Shown here one piece after another: positions 37,916 through 50,910 of a stretch of DNA of 64,000 bases. The stretch is from positions 1,814,501-1,878,500 of the forward strand of contig CATNEN010000010.1 in assembly GCA_950097015.1 (NCBI GenBank), read 5' to 3'. The notes beneath the pieces were generated by a model. It saw only the letters and a program-made list of their open reading frames with translations. It was not told the DNA's origin and did no database searches. The DNA comes from Macrostomum hystrix (lineage: Eukaryota; Platyhelminthes; Macrostomidae). The position numbers and the translations under genes are program-made. Every line of letters starts with the position of its first letter. The stretch's first letter is position 1.

Positions 37916-38455
37916 TTATCCCTTCTCTGCGGGATAGCTGCTCAGGATGATGACAGGGTGGAAAATAACCGAGTCGATGCAGGCGGTGATGCAGTGGATA
38001 TTGGACAGGCTAAAATCCACCAGCTAGCAATGGGGCCTGCAACTCAGACAGCGTCACTCATGGGAAGATGGGAGTGAGGAAGGCTTACTGTTTTCCCACC
38101 GGGCTAGGGATAAAAATAGCCGAACAAGAGGCGGCTCAATGATGATGTCGCGTGGAGTGGGGAGGCGGTGAAAGCAAGATCCGCAGAAAACTTCTATAGG
38201 CTATCGGGGACGGCAGACCTACTCTGAGTTGAGCCAAGCCAAGGCCTCTATAAAATTGTGAGCAGGCATGAGCAGGGATAAAAAAACGGTTTTATCTGCG
38301 CCACTGTACGCTCTGACATCACAAACCTCACGGACCCTTTTCCATCTGCCCTTCTCTTTAATCAGGCCCTCAACAAACATTGAGTCGAAAACTCACTATC
38401 TATCGTGTCTCTTATACTGATATTCCTTATATTGTTCCTCACACATTTTTTCACT
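37916..38455. other. Spacer, nothing recognised
   Basis: Mixed DNA between two arrays. No open frame with a domain and no terminal repeats. Confidence 0.5.
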
Positions 38456-39300
38456 GATTCAAAGATTCACTAATCCGATGATTCACTAATCCGAAGATTC
38501 ACTAATCCGAAGATTCACTAATCCGAAGATTCACTAATCCGAAGATTCACTAATCCGATGATTCACTGATCCGAAGATTCACTAGTCCGATGATTCACAA
38601 ATCCGAAGATTCACTAATTCGAAGATTCACTAATTCGAAGATTCACAAATCCGATGATTCACAAATCCGATGATTCACAAATCCGAAGATTCACAAATCC
38701 GATGATTCACAAATCCGAAGATTCACTAATCCAAAGATTCACAAATCCGATGATTCACTAATCCGAAGATTAACAAATCCGAAGATTCACTAATCCAAAG
38801 ATTCACAAATCCGATGATTCACTAATCCGAAGATTAACAAATCCGAAGATTCACAATTCCAAGGATTCACAAATCCGATGATTCACAAATCTGGAGATTC
38901 ACTAATCCGATGATTCACTAATCCGAAGATTCAATAATCCGATGATTCACTAATCCGTAGATTATCAAATCCAAAGATTCACTAATCCGAAGATTAACAA
39001 ATCCGAAGATTCACAAATCCAAGGATTCACAAATCCGATGATTCACAAATCTGGAGATTCACTAATCCGATGATTCACTAATCCGAAGATTCAATAATCC
39101 GATGATTCACTAATCCGTAGATTATCAAATCCAAAGATTCTCTAATCCGAAGATTAACAAATCCGAATATTCACAAATCCAAGGATTCACAAATCCAATG
39201 ATTCACTAATACGAATATTTACTAATCCTAAGATTCACTAATTGGATGATTAACTTATCTGGAGATTCACTAATCCGATGATTCACTAATCCATAGGTTT
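38456..39300. repeat. 16-bp tandem repeat
   Basis: About 52 degenerate copies of ATCCGAAGATTCACTA, alternating with GATGATTCACAAATCC forms. A 100-bp stretch with AATCTGGAGATTC at 38889 recurs 160 bp later, ten units away, showing local block duplication. Copies become more divergent toward the right end. Confidence 0.93.
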
Positions 39301-39800
39301 AGTAATCCTTGGAGTTACAATCATTAGATTCATTAATTATTCATTCGTTGATTTATTAACCTGTTCCTTCTATAATCAGATGGTTAAACGATTCATTTAA
39401 AGACACGAAAGCAATGGTCAAAGCATTGAAAGTATTCGAATGTGGTGCAAAACTTATGCACTGCTCACAAAATCACAAACTACAAGTAACTAGCCGAAAA
39501 TTGTCTTTAGAATTGCACTCACAGCTGAGACAAGCACTAATTCAGGACTGTCTAATTACCCATCGAAACGTGAACAAAGATAAAATTCTTTGTTTCACTG
39601 TGGCTAGAACCTCATGCGAACTGCTCGTAAACTAAAACGGATTAACGGTAATCCGACACGAAGAAATCAGATTAACAAGGCCAGGAGGTCCTAATCGGAT
39701 GAAAAGGTGAAATCTCTGGGAAATTTCCCTGAAATCGAAGTAGGATCTGATCCGCCTATGATACGAGCTATGAATGTGGTACAGTGAAACATTTACGAAG
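39301..39800. other. Spacer, nothing recognised
   Basis: AT-rich DNA. A 73-codon plus frame at 39414-39635 has no recognised domain, no splice context and no codon bias like the real exons. Confidence 0.5.
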
Positions 39801-42800
39801 AGACAGGATGAGATAGTGGGAGACAGGATGAGAGAGTGAGAGACAGGATGAGAGAGTGAGAGACAGGATGGGAGAGTGAGAGACAGGATGGGAGAGTGAG
39901 AGACAGGATGGGAGAGTGAGAGACAGGATGGGAGAGTGAGAGACAGGATGGGAGAGTGAGAGACAGGATGAGAGAGTGAGAGACAGGATGGGAGAGTGAG
40001 AGACAGGATGAGATTGTGAGAGACAGGATGAGATAGTGAGAGACAGGATGGGAGAGTGAGAGACAGGATGGGAGAGTGAGAGACAGGATGAGATAGTGAG
40101 AGACAGGATGAGAGAGTGAGAGACAGGATGAGAGAGTGAGAGACAGGATGAGAGAGTGAGAGACAGGATGAGAGAGTGAGAGACAGGATGAGATAGTGAG
40201 AGACAGGATGAGAGAGTGAGAGACAGGATGAGATAGTGAGAGACAGGATGAGAGAGTGAGAGACAGGATGAGAGAGTGAGAGACAGGATGGGAGAGTGAG
40301 AGACAGGATGGGAGAGTGAGAGACAGGATGAGAGAGTGAGAGACAGGATGAGAGAGTGAGAGACAGGATGGGAGAGTGAGAGACAGGATGAGATAGTGAG
40401 AGACAGGATGAGAGAGTGAGAGACAGGATGAGAGAGTGAGAGACAGGATGAGATAGTGAGAGACAGGATGAGAGAGTCGCAGAGACAGGATGAGATAGTG
40501 AGAGACAGGATGGGATAGTGAGAGACAGGATGAGATAGTGAGAGACAGGATGAGATAGTGAGAGACAGGATGGAGAGTGAGAGACAGGATGAGATAGTGA
40601 GAGACAGGATGGGAGAGTGAGAGACAGGATGGGAGAGTGAGAGACAGGATGAGAGAGTGAGAGACAGAATGAGAGAGTGAGAGACAGGATGGGAGAGTGA
40701 GAGACAGGATGGGAGAGTGAGAGACAGGATGAGATAGTGAGAGACAGGATGGGAGAGTGAGAGACAGGATGAGATAGTGAGAGACAGGATGAGATAGTGA
40801 GAGACAGGATGGGATAGTGAGAGACAGGATGGGAGAGTGAGAGACAGAATGAGAGAGTGAGAGACAGGATGGGATAGTGAGAGACAGGATGGGAGAGTGA
40901 GAGACAGGATGAGATTGTGAGAGACAGGATGAGAGAGTGAGAGACAGGATGGGAGAGTGAGAGACAGGATGAAAGAGTGAGAGACAGGATGAGAGAGTGA
41001 GAGACAGGATGAGATAGTGAGAGACAGGATGAGATAGTGAGAGACAGGATGAGATAGTGAGAGACAGGATGAGATAGTGAGAGACAGGATGAGAGAGTCG
41101 CAGAGACAGGATGAGATAGTGAGAGACAGGATGAGAGAGTGAGAGACAGGATGAGAGAGTGAGAGACAGGATGAGATAGTGAGAGACAGGATGAGAGAGT
41201 GAGAGACAGGATGAGATAGTGAGAGACAGGATGAAAGAGTGAGAGACAGGATGAGAGAGTGAGAGACAGAATGAGAGAGTGAGAGACAGGATGGGAGAGT
41301 GAGAGACAGGATGGGAGAGTGAGAGACAGTATGAGATAGTGAGAGTCAGGATGAGATAGTGAGAGACAAGATGGGAGAGTGAGAGACAAGATGAGAGAGT
41401 TGCAGAGAGAGACAGGATGAGATAGTGAGAGACAGGATGAGAGAGTGAGAGACAGGATGGGATAGTGAGAGACAGGATGGGAGAGTGAGAGACAGAATGA
41501 GAGAGTGAGAGACAGGATGGGATAGTGAGAGACAGGATGGGAGAGTGAGAGACAGGATGAGATTGTGAGAGACAGGATGAGAGAGTGAGAGACAGGATGG
41601 GAGAGTGAGAGACAGGATGAAAGAGTGAGAGACAGGATGAGAGAGTGAGAGACAGGATGAGATAGTGAGAGACAGGATGGGAGAGTGAGAGACAGGATGA
41701 GAGAGTGAGAGACAGAATGAGAGAGTGAGAGACAGGATGAGATAGTGAGAGACAGGATGGGAGAGTGAGAGACAGGATGAGAGAGTGAGAGACAGAATGA
41801 GAGAGTGAGAGACAGGATGAGATAGTGAGAGACAGGATGGGAGAGTGAGAGACAGGATGAGAGAGTGAGAGACAGAATGAGAGAGTGAGAGACAGGATGG
41901 GAGAGTGAGAGACAGGATGGGAGAGTGAGAGACAGGATGAGATAGTGAGAGACAGGATGGGAGAGTGAGAGACAGGATGGGAGAGTGAGAGACAGTATGA
42001 GATAGTGAGAGTCAGGGTGGGAGAGTGAGAGACAGGATGGGAGAGTGAGAGACAGGATGGGAGAGTGAGAGACAGGATGGGAGAGTGAGAGACAGGATGG
42101 GAGAGTGAGAGAAAGGATGGGAGAGTGAGAGACAGGATGAGAGAGTGAGAGACAGGATGAGAGAGTGAGAGACAGGATGGGAGAGTGAGAGACAGGATGA
42201 AAGAGTGAGAGACAGGATGAGAGAGTGAGAGACAGGATGAGATAGTGAGAGACAGGATGGGAGAGTGAGAGACAGGATGAGAGAGTGAGAGACAGAATGA
42301 GAGAGTGAGAGACAGGATGAGATAGTGAGAGACAGGATGGGAGAGTGAGAGACAGGATGAGAGAGTGAGAGACAGAATGAGAGAGTGAGAGACAGGATGG
42401 GAGAGTGAGAGACAGGATGGGAGAGTGAGAGACAGGATGAGAGAGTGAGAGACAGAATGAGAGAGTGAGAGACAGGATGGGAGAGTGAGAGACAGGATGG
42501 GAGAGTGAGAGACAGGATGAGATAGTGAGAGACAGGATGGGAGAGTGAGAGACAGGATGAGATAGTGAGAGACAGGATGAGATAGTGAGAGACAGGATGG
42601 GAGAGTGAGAGACAGGATGGGAGAGTGAGAGACAGGATGAGATAGTGAGAGACAGGATGGGAGAGTGAGAGACAGGATGGGAGAGTGAGAGACAGGATGG
42701 GAGAGTGAGAGACAGGATGGGAGAGTGAGAGACAGGATGAGATAGTGAGAGACAGGATGGGAGAGTGAGAGACAGTATGAGATAGTGAGAGTCAGGGTGG

Positions 42801-45800
42801 GAGAGTGAGAGACAGGATGGGAGAGTGAGAGACAGGATGGGAGAGTGAGAGACAGGATGGGAGAGTGAGAGACAGGATGGCAGAGTGAGAGTGAGGATGG
42901 GAGAGTGAGAGACAGAATGAGAGAGTGAGAGACAGGATGAGAGAGTGAGAGACAGAATGAGAGAGTGAGAGACAGGATGAGAGAGTGAGAGACAGGATGA
43001 GATAGTGAGAGACAGGATGGGAGAGTGAGAGACAGGATGGGAGAGTGAGAGACAGGATGGGAGAGTGAGAGACAGGATGGGAGAGTGAGAGACAGAATGA
43101 GAGAGTGAGAGAAAGGATGAGATAGTGAGAGACAGGATGAGATAGTGAGACACAGGATGAGATAGTGAGAGAAAGGATGAGATAGTGAGAGACAGGATGA
43201 GATAGTGAGAGACAGGATGAGAGAGTGAGAGACAGAATGAGAGAGTGATAGACAGGATGGGAGAGTGAGAGACAGGATGAGATAGTGAGAGACAGGATGA
43301 GATAGTGAGAGAAAGGATGAGATAGTGAGAGACAGGATGAGATAGTGAGAGACAGGATGAGATAGTGAGAGAAAGGATGAGATAGTGAGAGACAGGATGA
43401 GATAGTGAGAGACAGGATGGGAGAGTGAGAGACAGGATGGGAGAGTGAGAGACAGGATGGGAGAGTGAGAGACAGGATGGGAGAGTGAGAGACAGAATGA
43501 GAGAGTGAGAGACAGGATGGGATAGTGAGAGACAGGATGGGAGAGTGAGAGACAGGATGGAGAGTGAGAGACAGGATGAGATAGTGAGAGACAGGATGGG
43601 AGAGTGAGAGACAGGATGAGAGAGTGAGAGACAGGATGAGATAGTGAGAGACAGGATGGGAGAGTGAGAGACAGGATGAGATAGTGAGAGACAGGATGGG
43701 AGAGTGAGAGACAGGATGAGAGAGTGAGAGACAGGATGAGATAGTGAGAGACAGGATGGGAGAGTGAGAGACAGGATGGAGAGTGAGAGACAGGATGAGA
43801 TAGTGAGAGACAGGATGGGAGAGTGAGAGACAGGATGAGATAGTGAGAGACAGGATGAGAGAGTGAGAGACAGGATGAGAGAGTGAGAGACAGGATGAGA
43901 TAGTGAGAGACAGGATGGGAGAGTGAGAGACAGGATGGAGAGTGAGAGACAGGATGAGATAGTGAGAGACAGGATGGGAGAGTGAGAGACAGGATGAGAG
44001 AGTGAGAGACAGGATGAGATAGTGAGAGACAGGATGGAGAGTGAGAGACAGGATGAGATAGTGAGAGACAGGATGAGAGAGTGAGAGACAGGATGGAGAG
44101 TGAGAGACAGGATGAGATAGTGAGAGACAGGATGGGAGAGTGAGAGACAGGATGAGAGAGTGAGAGACAGGATGAGATAGTGAGAGACAGGATGGAGAGT
44201 GAGAGACAGGATGAGATAGTGAGAGACAGGATGAGATAGTGAGAGACAGGATGAGATAGTGAGAGACAGGATGAGATAGTGAGAGACAGGATGGAGAGTG
44301 AGAGACAGGATGAGATAGTGAGAGACAGGATGGGAGAGTGAGAGACAGGATGAGATAGTGAGAGACAGGATGAGAGAGTGAGAGACAGGATGAGATAGTG
44401 AGAGACAGGATGGGAGAGTGAGAGACAGTATGAGAGAGTCGCAGAGACAGGATGAGATAGTGAGAGACAGGATGAGATAGTGAGAGACAGGATGAGAGAG
44501 TGAGAGACAGAATGAGAGAGTGATAGACAGGATGGGAGAGTGAGAGACAGGATGAGATAGTGAGAGACAGGATGAGAGAGTGAGAGACAGGATGAGATAG
44601 TGAGAGACAGGATGGGAGAGTGAGAGACAGGATGAGAGAGTCGCAGAGACAGGATGAGATAGTGAGAGACAGGATGAGATAGTGAGAGACAGGATGAGAG
44701 AGTGAGAGACAGAATGAGAGAGTGATAGACAGGATGGGAGAGTGAGAGACAGGATGAGATAGTGAGAGACAGGATGAGATAGTGAGAGAAAGGATGAGAT
44801 AGTGAGAGACAGGATGAGATAGTGAGAGACAGGATGAGATAGTGAGAGAAAGGATGAGATAGTGAGAGACAGGATGAGATAGTGAGAGACAGGATGGGAG
44901 AGTGAGAGACAGGATGGGAGAGTGAGAGACAGGATGGGAGAGTGAGAGACAGGATGGGAGAGTGAGAGACAGAATGAGAGAGTGAGAGACAGGATGGGAT
45001 AGTGAGAGACAGGATGGGAGAGTGAGAGACAGGATGGAGAGTGAGAGACAGGATGAGATAGTGAGAGACAGGATGGGAGAGTGAGAGACAGGATGAGAGA
45101 GTGAGAGACAGGATGAGATAGTGAGAGACAGGATGGGAGAGTGAGAGACAGGATGAGATAGTGAGAGACAGGATGGGAGAGTGAGAGACAGGATGAGAGA
45201 GTGAGAGACAGGATGAGATAGTGAGAGACAGGATGGGAGAGTGAGAGACAGGATGGAGAGTGAGAGACAGGATGAGATAGTGAGAGACAGGATGGGAGAG
45301 TGAGAGACAGGATGAGATAGTGAGAGACAGGATGAGAGAGTGAGAGACAGGATGAGAGAGTGAGAGACAGGATGAGATAGTGAGAGACAGGATGGGAGAG
45401 TGAGAGACAGGATGGAGAGTGAGAGACAGGATGAGATAGTGAGAGACAGGATGGGAGAGTGAGAGACAGGATGAGAGAGTGAGAGACAGGATGAGATAGT
45501 GAGAGACAGGATGGAGAGTGAGAGACAGGATGAGATAGTGAGAGACAGGATGAGAGAGTGAGAGACAGGATGGAGAGTGAGAGACAGGATGAGATAGTGA
45601 GAGACAGGATGGGAGAGTGAGAGACAGGATGAGAGAGTGAGAGACAGGATGAGATAGTGAGAGACAGGATGGAGAGTGAGAGACAGGATGAGATAGTGAG
45701 AGACAGGATGAGATAGTGAGAGACAGGATGAGATAGTGAGAGACAGGATGAGATAGTGAGAGACAGGATGGAGAGTGAGAGACAGGATGAGATAGTGAGA

Positions 45801-47150
45801 GACAGGATGGGAGAGTGAGAGACAGGATGAGATAGTGAGAGACAGGATGAGAGAGTGAGAGACAGGATGAGATAGTGAGAGACAGGATGAGATAGTGAGA
45901 GACAGGATGGAGAGTGAGAGACAGGATGAGATAGTGAGAGACAGGATGGAGAGTGAGAGACAGGATGAGATAGTGAGAGACAGGATGAGATAGTGAGAGA
46001 CAGGATGAGATAGTGAGAGACAGGATGAGATAGTGAGAGACAGGATGGAGAGTGAGAGACAGGATGAGATAGTGAGAGACAGGATGAGATAGTGAGAGAC
46101 AGGATGGAGAGTGAGAGACAGGATGAGATAGTGAGAGACAGGATGAGATAGTGAGAGACAGGATGAGAGAGTGAGAGACAGGATGAGAGAGTGAGAGACA
46201 GGATGAGATAGTGAGAGACAGGATGAGAGAGTCGCAGAGACAGGATGAGATAGTGAGAGACAGGATGGGATAGTGAGAGACAGGATGAGATAGTGAGAGA
46301 CAGGATGAGATAGTGAGAGACAGGATGGAGAGTGAGAGACAGGATGAGATAGTGAGAGACAGGATGGGAGAGTGAGAGACAGGATGGGAGAGTGAGAGAC
46401 AGGATGAGAGAGTGAGAGACAGAATGAGAGAGTGAGAGACAGGATGGGAGAGTGAGAGACAGGATGGGAGAGTGAGAGACAGGATGAGATAGTGAGAGAC
46501 AGGATGGGAGAGTGAGAGACAGGATGAGATAGTGAGAGACAGGATGAGATAGTGAGAGACAGGATGGGATAGTGAGAGACAGGATGGGAGAGTGAGAGAC
46601 AGAATGAGAGAGTGAGAGACAGGATGGGATAGTGAGAGACAGGATGGGAGAGTGAGAGACAGGATGAGATTGTGAGAGACAGGATGAGAGAGTGAGAGAC
46701 AGGATGGGAGAGTGAGAGACAGGATGAAAGAGTGAGAGACAGGATGAGAGAGTGAGAGACAGGATGAGATAGTGAGAGACAGGATGAGATAGTGAGAGAC
46801 AGGATGAGATAGTGAGAGACAGGATGAGATAGTGAGAGACAGGATGAGAGAGTCGCAGAGACAGGATGAGATAGTGAGAGACAGGATGAGAGAGTGAGAG
46901 ACAGGATGAGAGAGTGAGAGACAGGATGAGATAGTGAGAGACAGGATGAGAGAGTGAGAGACAGGATGAGATAGTGAGAGACAGGATGAGATAGTGAGAG
47001 ACAGGATGAGAGAGTGAGAGACAGGATGAGAGAGTGAGAGACAGGATGAGATAGTGAGAGACAGGATGAGATAGTGAGAGACAGGATGAGATAGTGAGAG
47101 ACAGGATGGGAGAGTGCGAGACAGGATGAGAGAGTCGCAGAGAGAGAGAC
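39801..47150. repeat. 7.35-kb purine-rich array of a 20-bp unit
   Basis: About 367 copies of AGACAGGATGAGATAGTGAG and its forms with GGGAGAGTG or GAGAGAGTG. Occasional 19-bp copies (GGATGGAGAGTG) and rare copies with GAGTCGCAGAGAC, GTGATAGAC or GAGAAAGG serve as landmarks. These show block duplications at offsets of 1,477 and 5,755 bp. The plus strand is almost all purine. Because no minus-strand phase contains a stop, very long frames appear (one of 2,544 codons), but these are artefacts of the unit sequence. Confidence 0.98.
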
Positions 47151-47564
47151 AGGTTCATTGCGACAGGTTGAATATTTTGGGAGATACAGAAAACTGTCAA
47201 ATGTGGGTGTTTGAAATACCCCGCATTGGTATTTATATTGTTGAGGACGGTGAAAAATCCCTTCAATAGGAAGTGACTCCATCTCAGATTTCAGCGGGTG
47301 CGACTGTAATTTGTAGGGCTTACAGGTCCCTGGCAGGCACGTATATTAGCTTGCTCTAAAGACTGGTTGATTTCAACAATGCCTTTGTGAGGCTTGAGTC
47401 AATTATAATGCGGATAATTGCACATGCTTGCACGAATTAGCCTAAAAGCTTCATAGTGCACTTTCTGATTGCCACTATCTGCACACCGCATCATGCCCTA
47501 CTACAAGTAGTGAGAACAGAAGACCATCAAGTGCTCTCAAAAGCGCGGCTGGACATCATCTTTC
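47151..47564. other. Spacer between the 20-bp and 17-bp arrays
   Basis: Unique AT-rich DNA with no coding or RNA signal. Confidence 0.5.
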
Positions 47565-50095
47565 TTATCGGCGATTCTTCCTTGTCGGCGATTCTTCGTT
47601 GTCGGCGATTCTTCTTTATCGGCGATTCTTTCTTATCGGCGATTCTTCCTTATAGGCGATTCTTCTTTATCGGAGATTCTTCCTTATCGGCGATTCTTTC
47701 TTATCGGCGATTCTTCAGTGTCGGCGATTCTTCCTTATAGGCGATTCTTCTTCATCGGCGATTCTTCCTTTTCGGCGATTCTTCTTTATCGGCGATTCTT
47801 TCTTATCGGCGATTCTTCCTTATAGGCGATTCTTCTTTAACGGAGATTCTTCCTTATCGGCGATTCTTTCTTATCGGCGATTCTTCAGTGTCGGCGATTC
47901 TTCCTTATAGGCGATTCTTCTTCATCGGCGATTCTTCCTTTTCGGCGATTCTTCCTTATCGGCGATTCTTCTTCATCGGCGATTCTTCCTTTTCGGCGAT
48001 TCTTCCTTATCGGCGATTCTTCTTTATCGGCGATTCTTTCTTATCGGCGATTCTTTCTTATCGGCGATTCTTCTTTATCGGCGATTCTTTCTTATCGGCG
48101 ATTCTTTCTTATCGGCGATTCTTCTTTATCGGCGATTCTTCCTTATCGGCGATTCTTCTTTATCGGCGATTCTTCTTTATCGGCGATTCTTCCTTATCGG
48201 CGATTCTTCCTTATCGGCGATTCTTCTTTATCGGCGATTCTTCTTTATCGGCGATTCTTCTTTATCGGCGATTCTTCTTTATCGGCGATTCTTTCTTATC
48301 GGCGATTCTTTCTTATCTGCGATTCTTTCTTATTGCGGATTCTTTCTTATCGGCGATTCTTTCTCTTCGGCGATTCTTCCTTATCGGCGATTCTTCAGTG
48401 TCGGCGATTCTTCAGTGTCGGCGATTCTTCAGTGTCGGCGATTCTTCAGTGTCGGCGATTCTTCAGTGTCGGCGATTCTTCAGTGTCGGTGATTCTTCAG
48501 TGTCGGCGATTCTTCTTTATCGGCGATTCTTCCTTGTCGGCGATTCTTCTTTATCGGCGATTCTTCTTTATCGGCGATTCTTCCTTGTCGGCGATTCTTC
48601 TTTATCGGCGATTCTTTCTTATCGGCGATTATTCCTTATCGGCGATTCTTCCTTATCGGCGATTCTTCCTTATCGGCGATTCTTCCTTATCGGCGATTCT
48701 TTCTTATCGGCGATTCTTTCTTATCTGCGATTCTTTCTTATTGCGGATTCTTTCTTATCGGCGATTCTTTCTCTTCGGCGATTCTTCCTTATCGGCGATT
48801 CTTTCTTATCGGCGATTCTTCAGTGTCGGCGATTCTTCAGTGTCGGCGATTCTTCAGTGTCGGCGATTCTTCAGTGTCGGCGATTCTTCAGTGTCGGTGA
48901 TTCTTCAGTGTCGGCGATTCTTCTTTATCGGCGATTCTTCCTTGTCGGCGATTCTTCTTTATCGGCGATTCTTCTTTATCGGCGATTCTTCCTTGTCGGC
49001 GATTCTTTCTTATCGGCGATTATTCCTTATCGGCGATTCTTCCTTATCGGCGATTCTTCCTTATCGGCGATTCTTCCTTGTCGGCGATTCTTCCTTGTCG
49101 GCGATTCTTCCTTATCGGCGATTCTTCCTTGTCGGCGATTCTTTCTTATCGGCGATTCTTACTTATCGGCGATTCTTTCTTATCGGCGATTCTTCCTTAT
49201 CGGCGATTCTTCTTTATCGGCGATTCTTCTTTATCGGCGATTCTTCCTTATCGGCGATTCTTTCTTATCGGCGATTCTTCTTTATCGGCGATTCTTCTTT
49301 ATCGGCGATTCTTCTTTATCGGCGATTCTTTCTTATCGGCGATTCTTCAGTGTCGGCGATTCTATCTTATCGGCGATTCTTTCTTATCGGCGATTCTTTC
49401 TTATTGGCGATTCTTCCTTATCGGCGATTCTTCCTTATCGGCGATTCTTTCTTATCGGCGATTCTTTCTTATCTGCGATTCTTTCTTATTGCGGATTCTT
49501 TCTTATCGGCGATTCTTTCTCTTCGGCGATTCTTCCTTATCGGCGATTCTTTCTTATCGGCGATTCTTCAGTGTCGGCGATTCTTCAGTGTCGGCGATTC
49601 TTCAGTGTCGGCGATTCTTCAGTGTCGGCGATTCTTCAGTGTCGGTGATTCTTCAGTGTCGGCGATTCTTCTTTATCGGCGATTCTTCCTTGTCGGCGAT
49701 TCTTCTTTATCGGCGATTCTTCTTTATCGGCGATTCTTCCTTGTCGGCGATTCTTCTTTATCGGCGATTCTTTCTTATCGGCGATTATTCCTTATCGGCG
49801 ATTCTTCCTTATCGGCGATTCTTCCTTATCGGCGATTCTTCCTTATCGGCGATTCTTTCTTATCGGCGATTCTTTCTTATCTGCGATTCTTTCTTATTGC
49901 GGATTCTTTCTTATCGGCGATTCTTTCTCTTCGGCGATTCTTCCTTATCGGCGATTCTTTCTTATCGGCGATTCTTCAGTGTCGGCGATTCTTCAGTGTC
50001 GGCGATTCTTCAGTGTCGGTGATTCTTCAGTGTCGGCGATTCTTCTTTATCGGCGATTCTTCTTTATCGGCGATTCTTCCTTATCGGCGATTCTT
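47565..50095. repeat. 2.5-kb array of a 17-bp unit
   Basis: About 149 copies of TTATCGGCGATTCTTCC with variants in the four bases before TCGGCGATTC (TTTA, CTTA, CTTG, AGTG). The marker TATTGCGGATTC occurs at 48331, 48739, 49487 and 49895, giving spacings of 408, 748 and 408 bp, all exact multiples of 17. Long plus frames across it are not genes. Confidence 0.97.
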
Positions 50096-50910
50096 TCTTG
50101 CTGTGTCGGTGATTCTTTCTTGCTGTGTCGGTGATTCTTTCTTGCTGTGTCGGTGATTCTTTCTTGATGTGTCGGTGATTCTTTCTTGCTGTGTCGGTGA
50201 TTCTTTCTTGCTGTGTCGGTGATTCTTTCTTGCTGTGTCGGTGATTCTTTCTTGCTGTGTCGGTGATTCTTTCTTGATGTGTCGGTGATTCTTTCTTGCT
50301 GTGTCGGTGATTCTTTCTTGCTGTGTCGGTGATTCTTTCTTGCTGTGTCGGTGATTCTTTCTTGCTGTGTCGGTGATTCTTTCTTGATGTGTCGGTGATT
50401 CTTTCTTGCTGTGTCGGTGATTCTTTCTTGCTGTGTCGGTGATTCTTTCTTGATGTGTCGGTGATTCTTTCTTGCTGTGTCGGTGATTCTTTCTTGCTGT
50501 GTCGGTGATTCTTTCTTGATGTGTCGGTGATTCTTTCTTGCTGTGTCGGTGATTCTTTCTTGATGTGTCGGTGATTCTTTCTTGCTGTGTCGGTGATTCT
50601 TTCTTGCTGTGTCGGTGATTCTTTCTTGCTGTGTCGGTGATTCTTTCTTGCTGTGTCGGTGAATCTTTCTTGATGTGTCGGTGATTCTTTCTTGCTGTGT
50701 CGGTGATTCTTTCTTGATGTGTCGGTGATTCTTTCTTGCTGTGTCGGTGATTCTTTCTTGCTGTGTCGGTGATTCTTTCTTGCTGTGTCGGTGATTCTTT
50801 CTTGCTGTGTCGGTGATTCTTTCTTGCTGTGTCGGTGATTCTTTCTTGATGTGTCGGTGATTCTTTCTTGCTGTGTCGGTGATTCTTTCTTGCTGTGTCG
50901 GAGATTCTAT
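50096..50910. repeat. 22-bp array derived from the 17-bp unit
   Basis: About 37 highly uniform copies of a 22-bp unit made of TCGGTGATTCTTTCTTG followed by CTGTG, with ATGTG as the main variant. It is continuous with the 17-bp array and shares TCGGYGATTCTTTCTT, so the new period arose by a five-base insertion. Divergence among copies is much lower than in the 17-bp array. Confidence 0.96.

Noticed and set aside
37129-37950. CA/TG-rich frames of Thr/His or Cys/Val repeats on both strands
   Set aside because: Microsatellite translation; no unique coding sequence.
39632-47266. A minus-strand open frame of 2,544 codons, with a second of 1,496 codons overlapping it in another phase
   Set aside because: The 20-bp unit has no stop in any minus phase, so all frames stay open; the product is only Ser/Leu/His/Pro/Val periodic sequence, and 19-bp copies shift the phase without consequence.
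47888-50156. Plus-strand frames of 314-607 codons reading RRFFLIGDSSLSAIL-like repeats
   Set aside because: They are translation of the 17-bp array, 51 bp making 17 residues; the phases replace each other and there is no unique N- or C-terminus.
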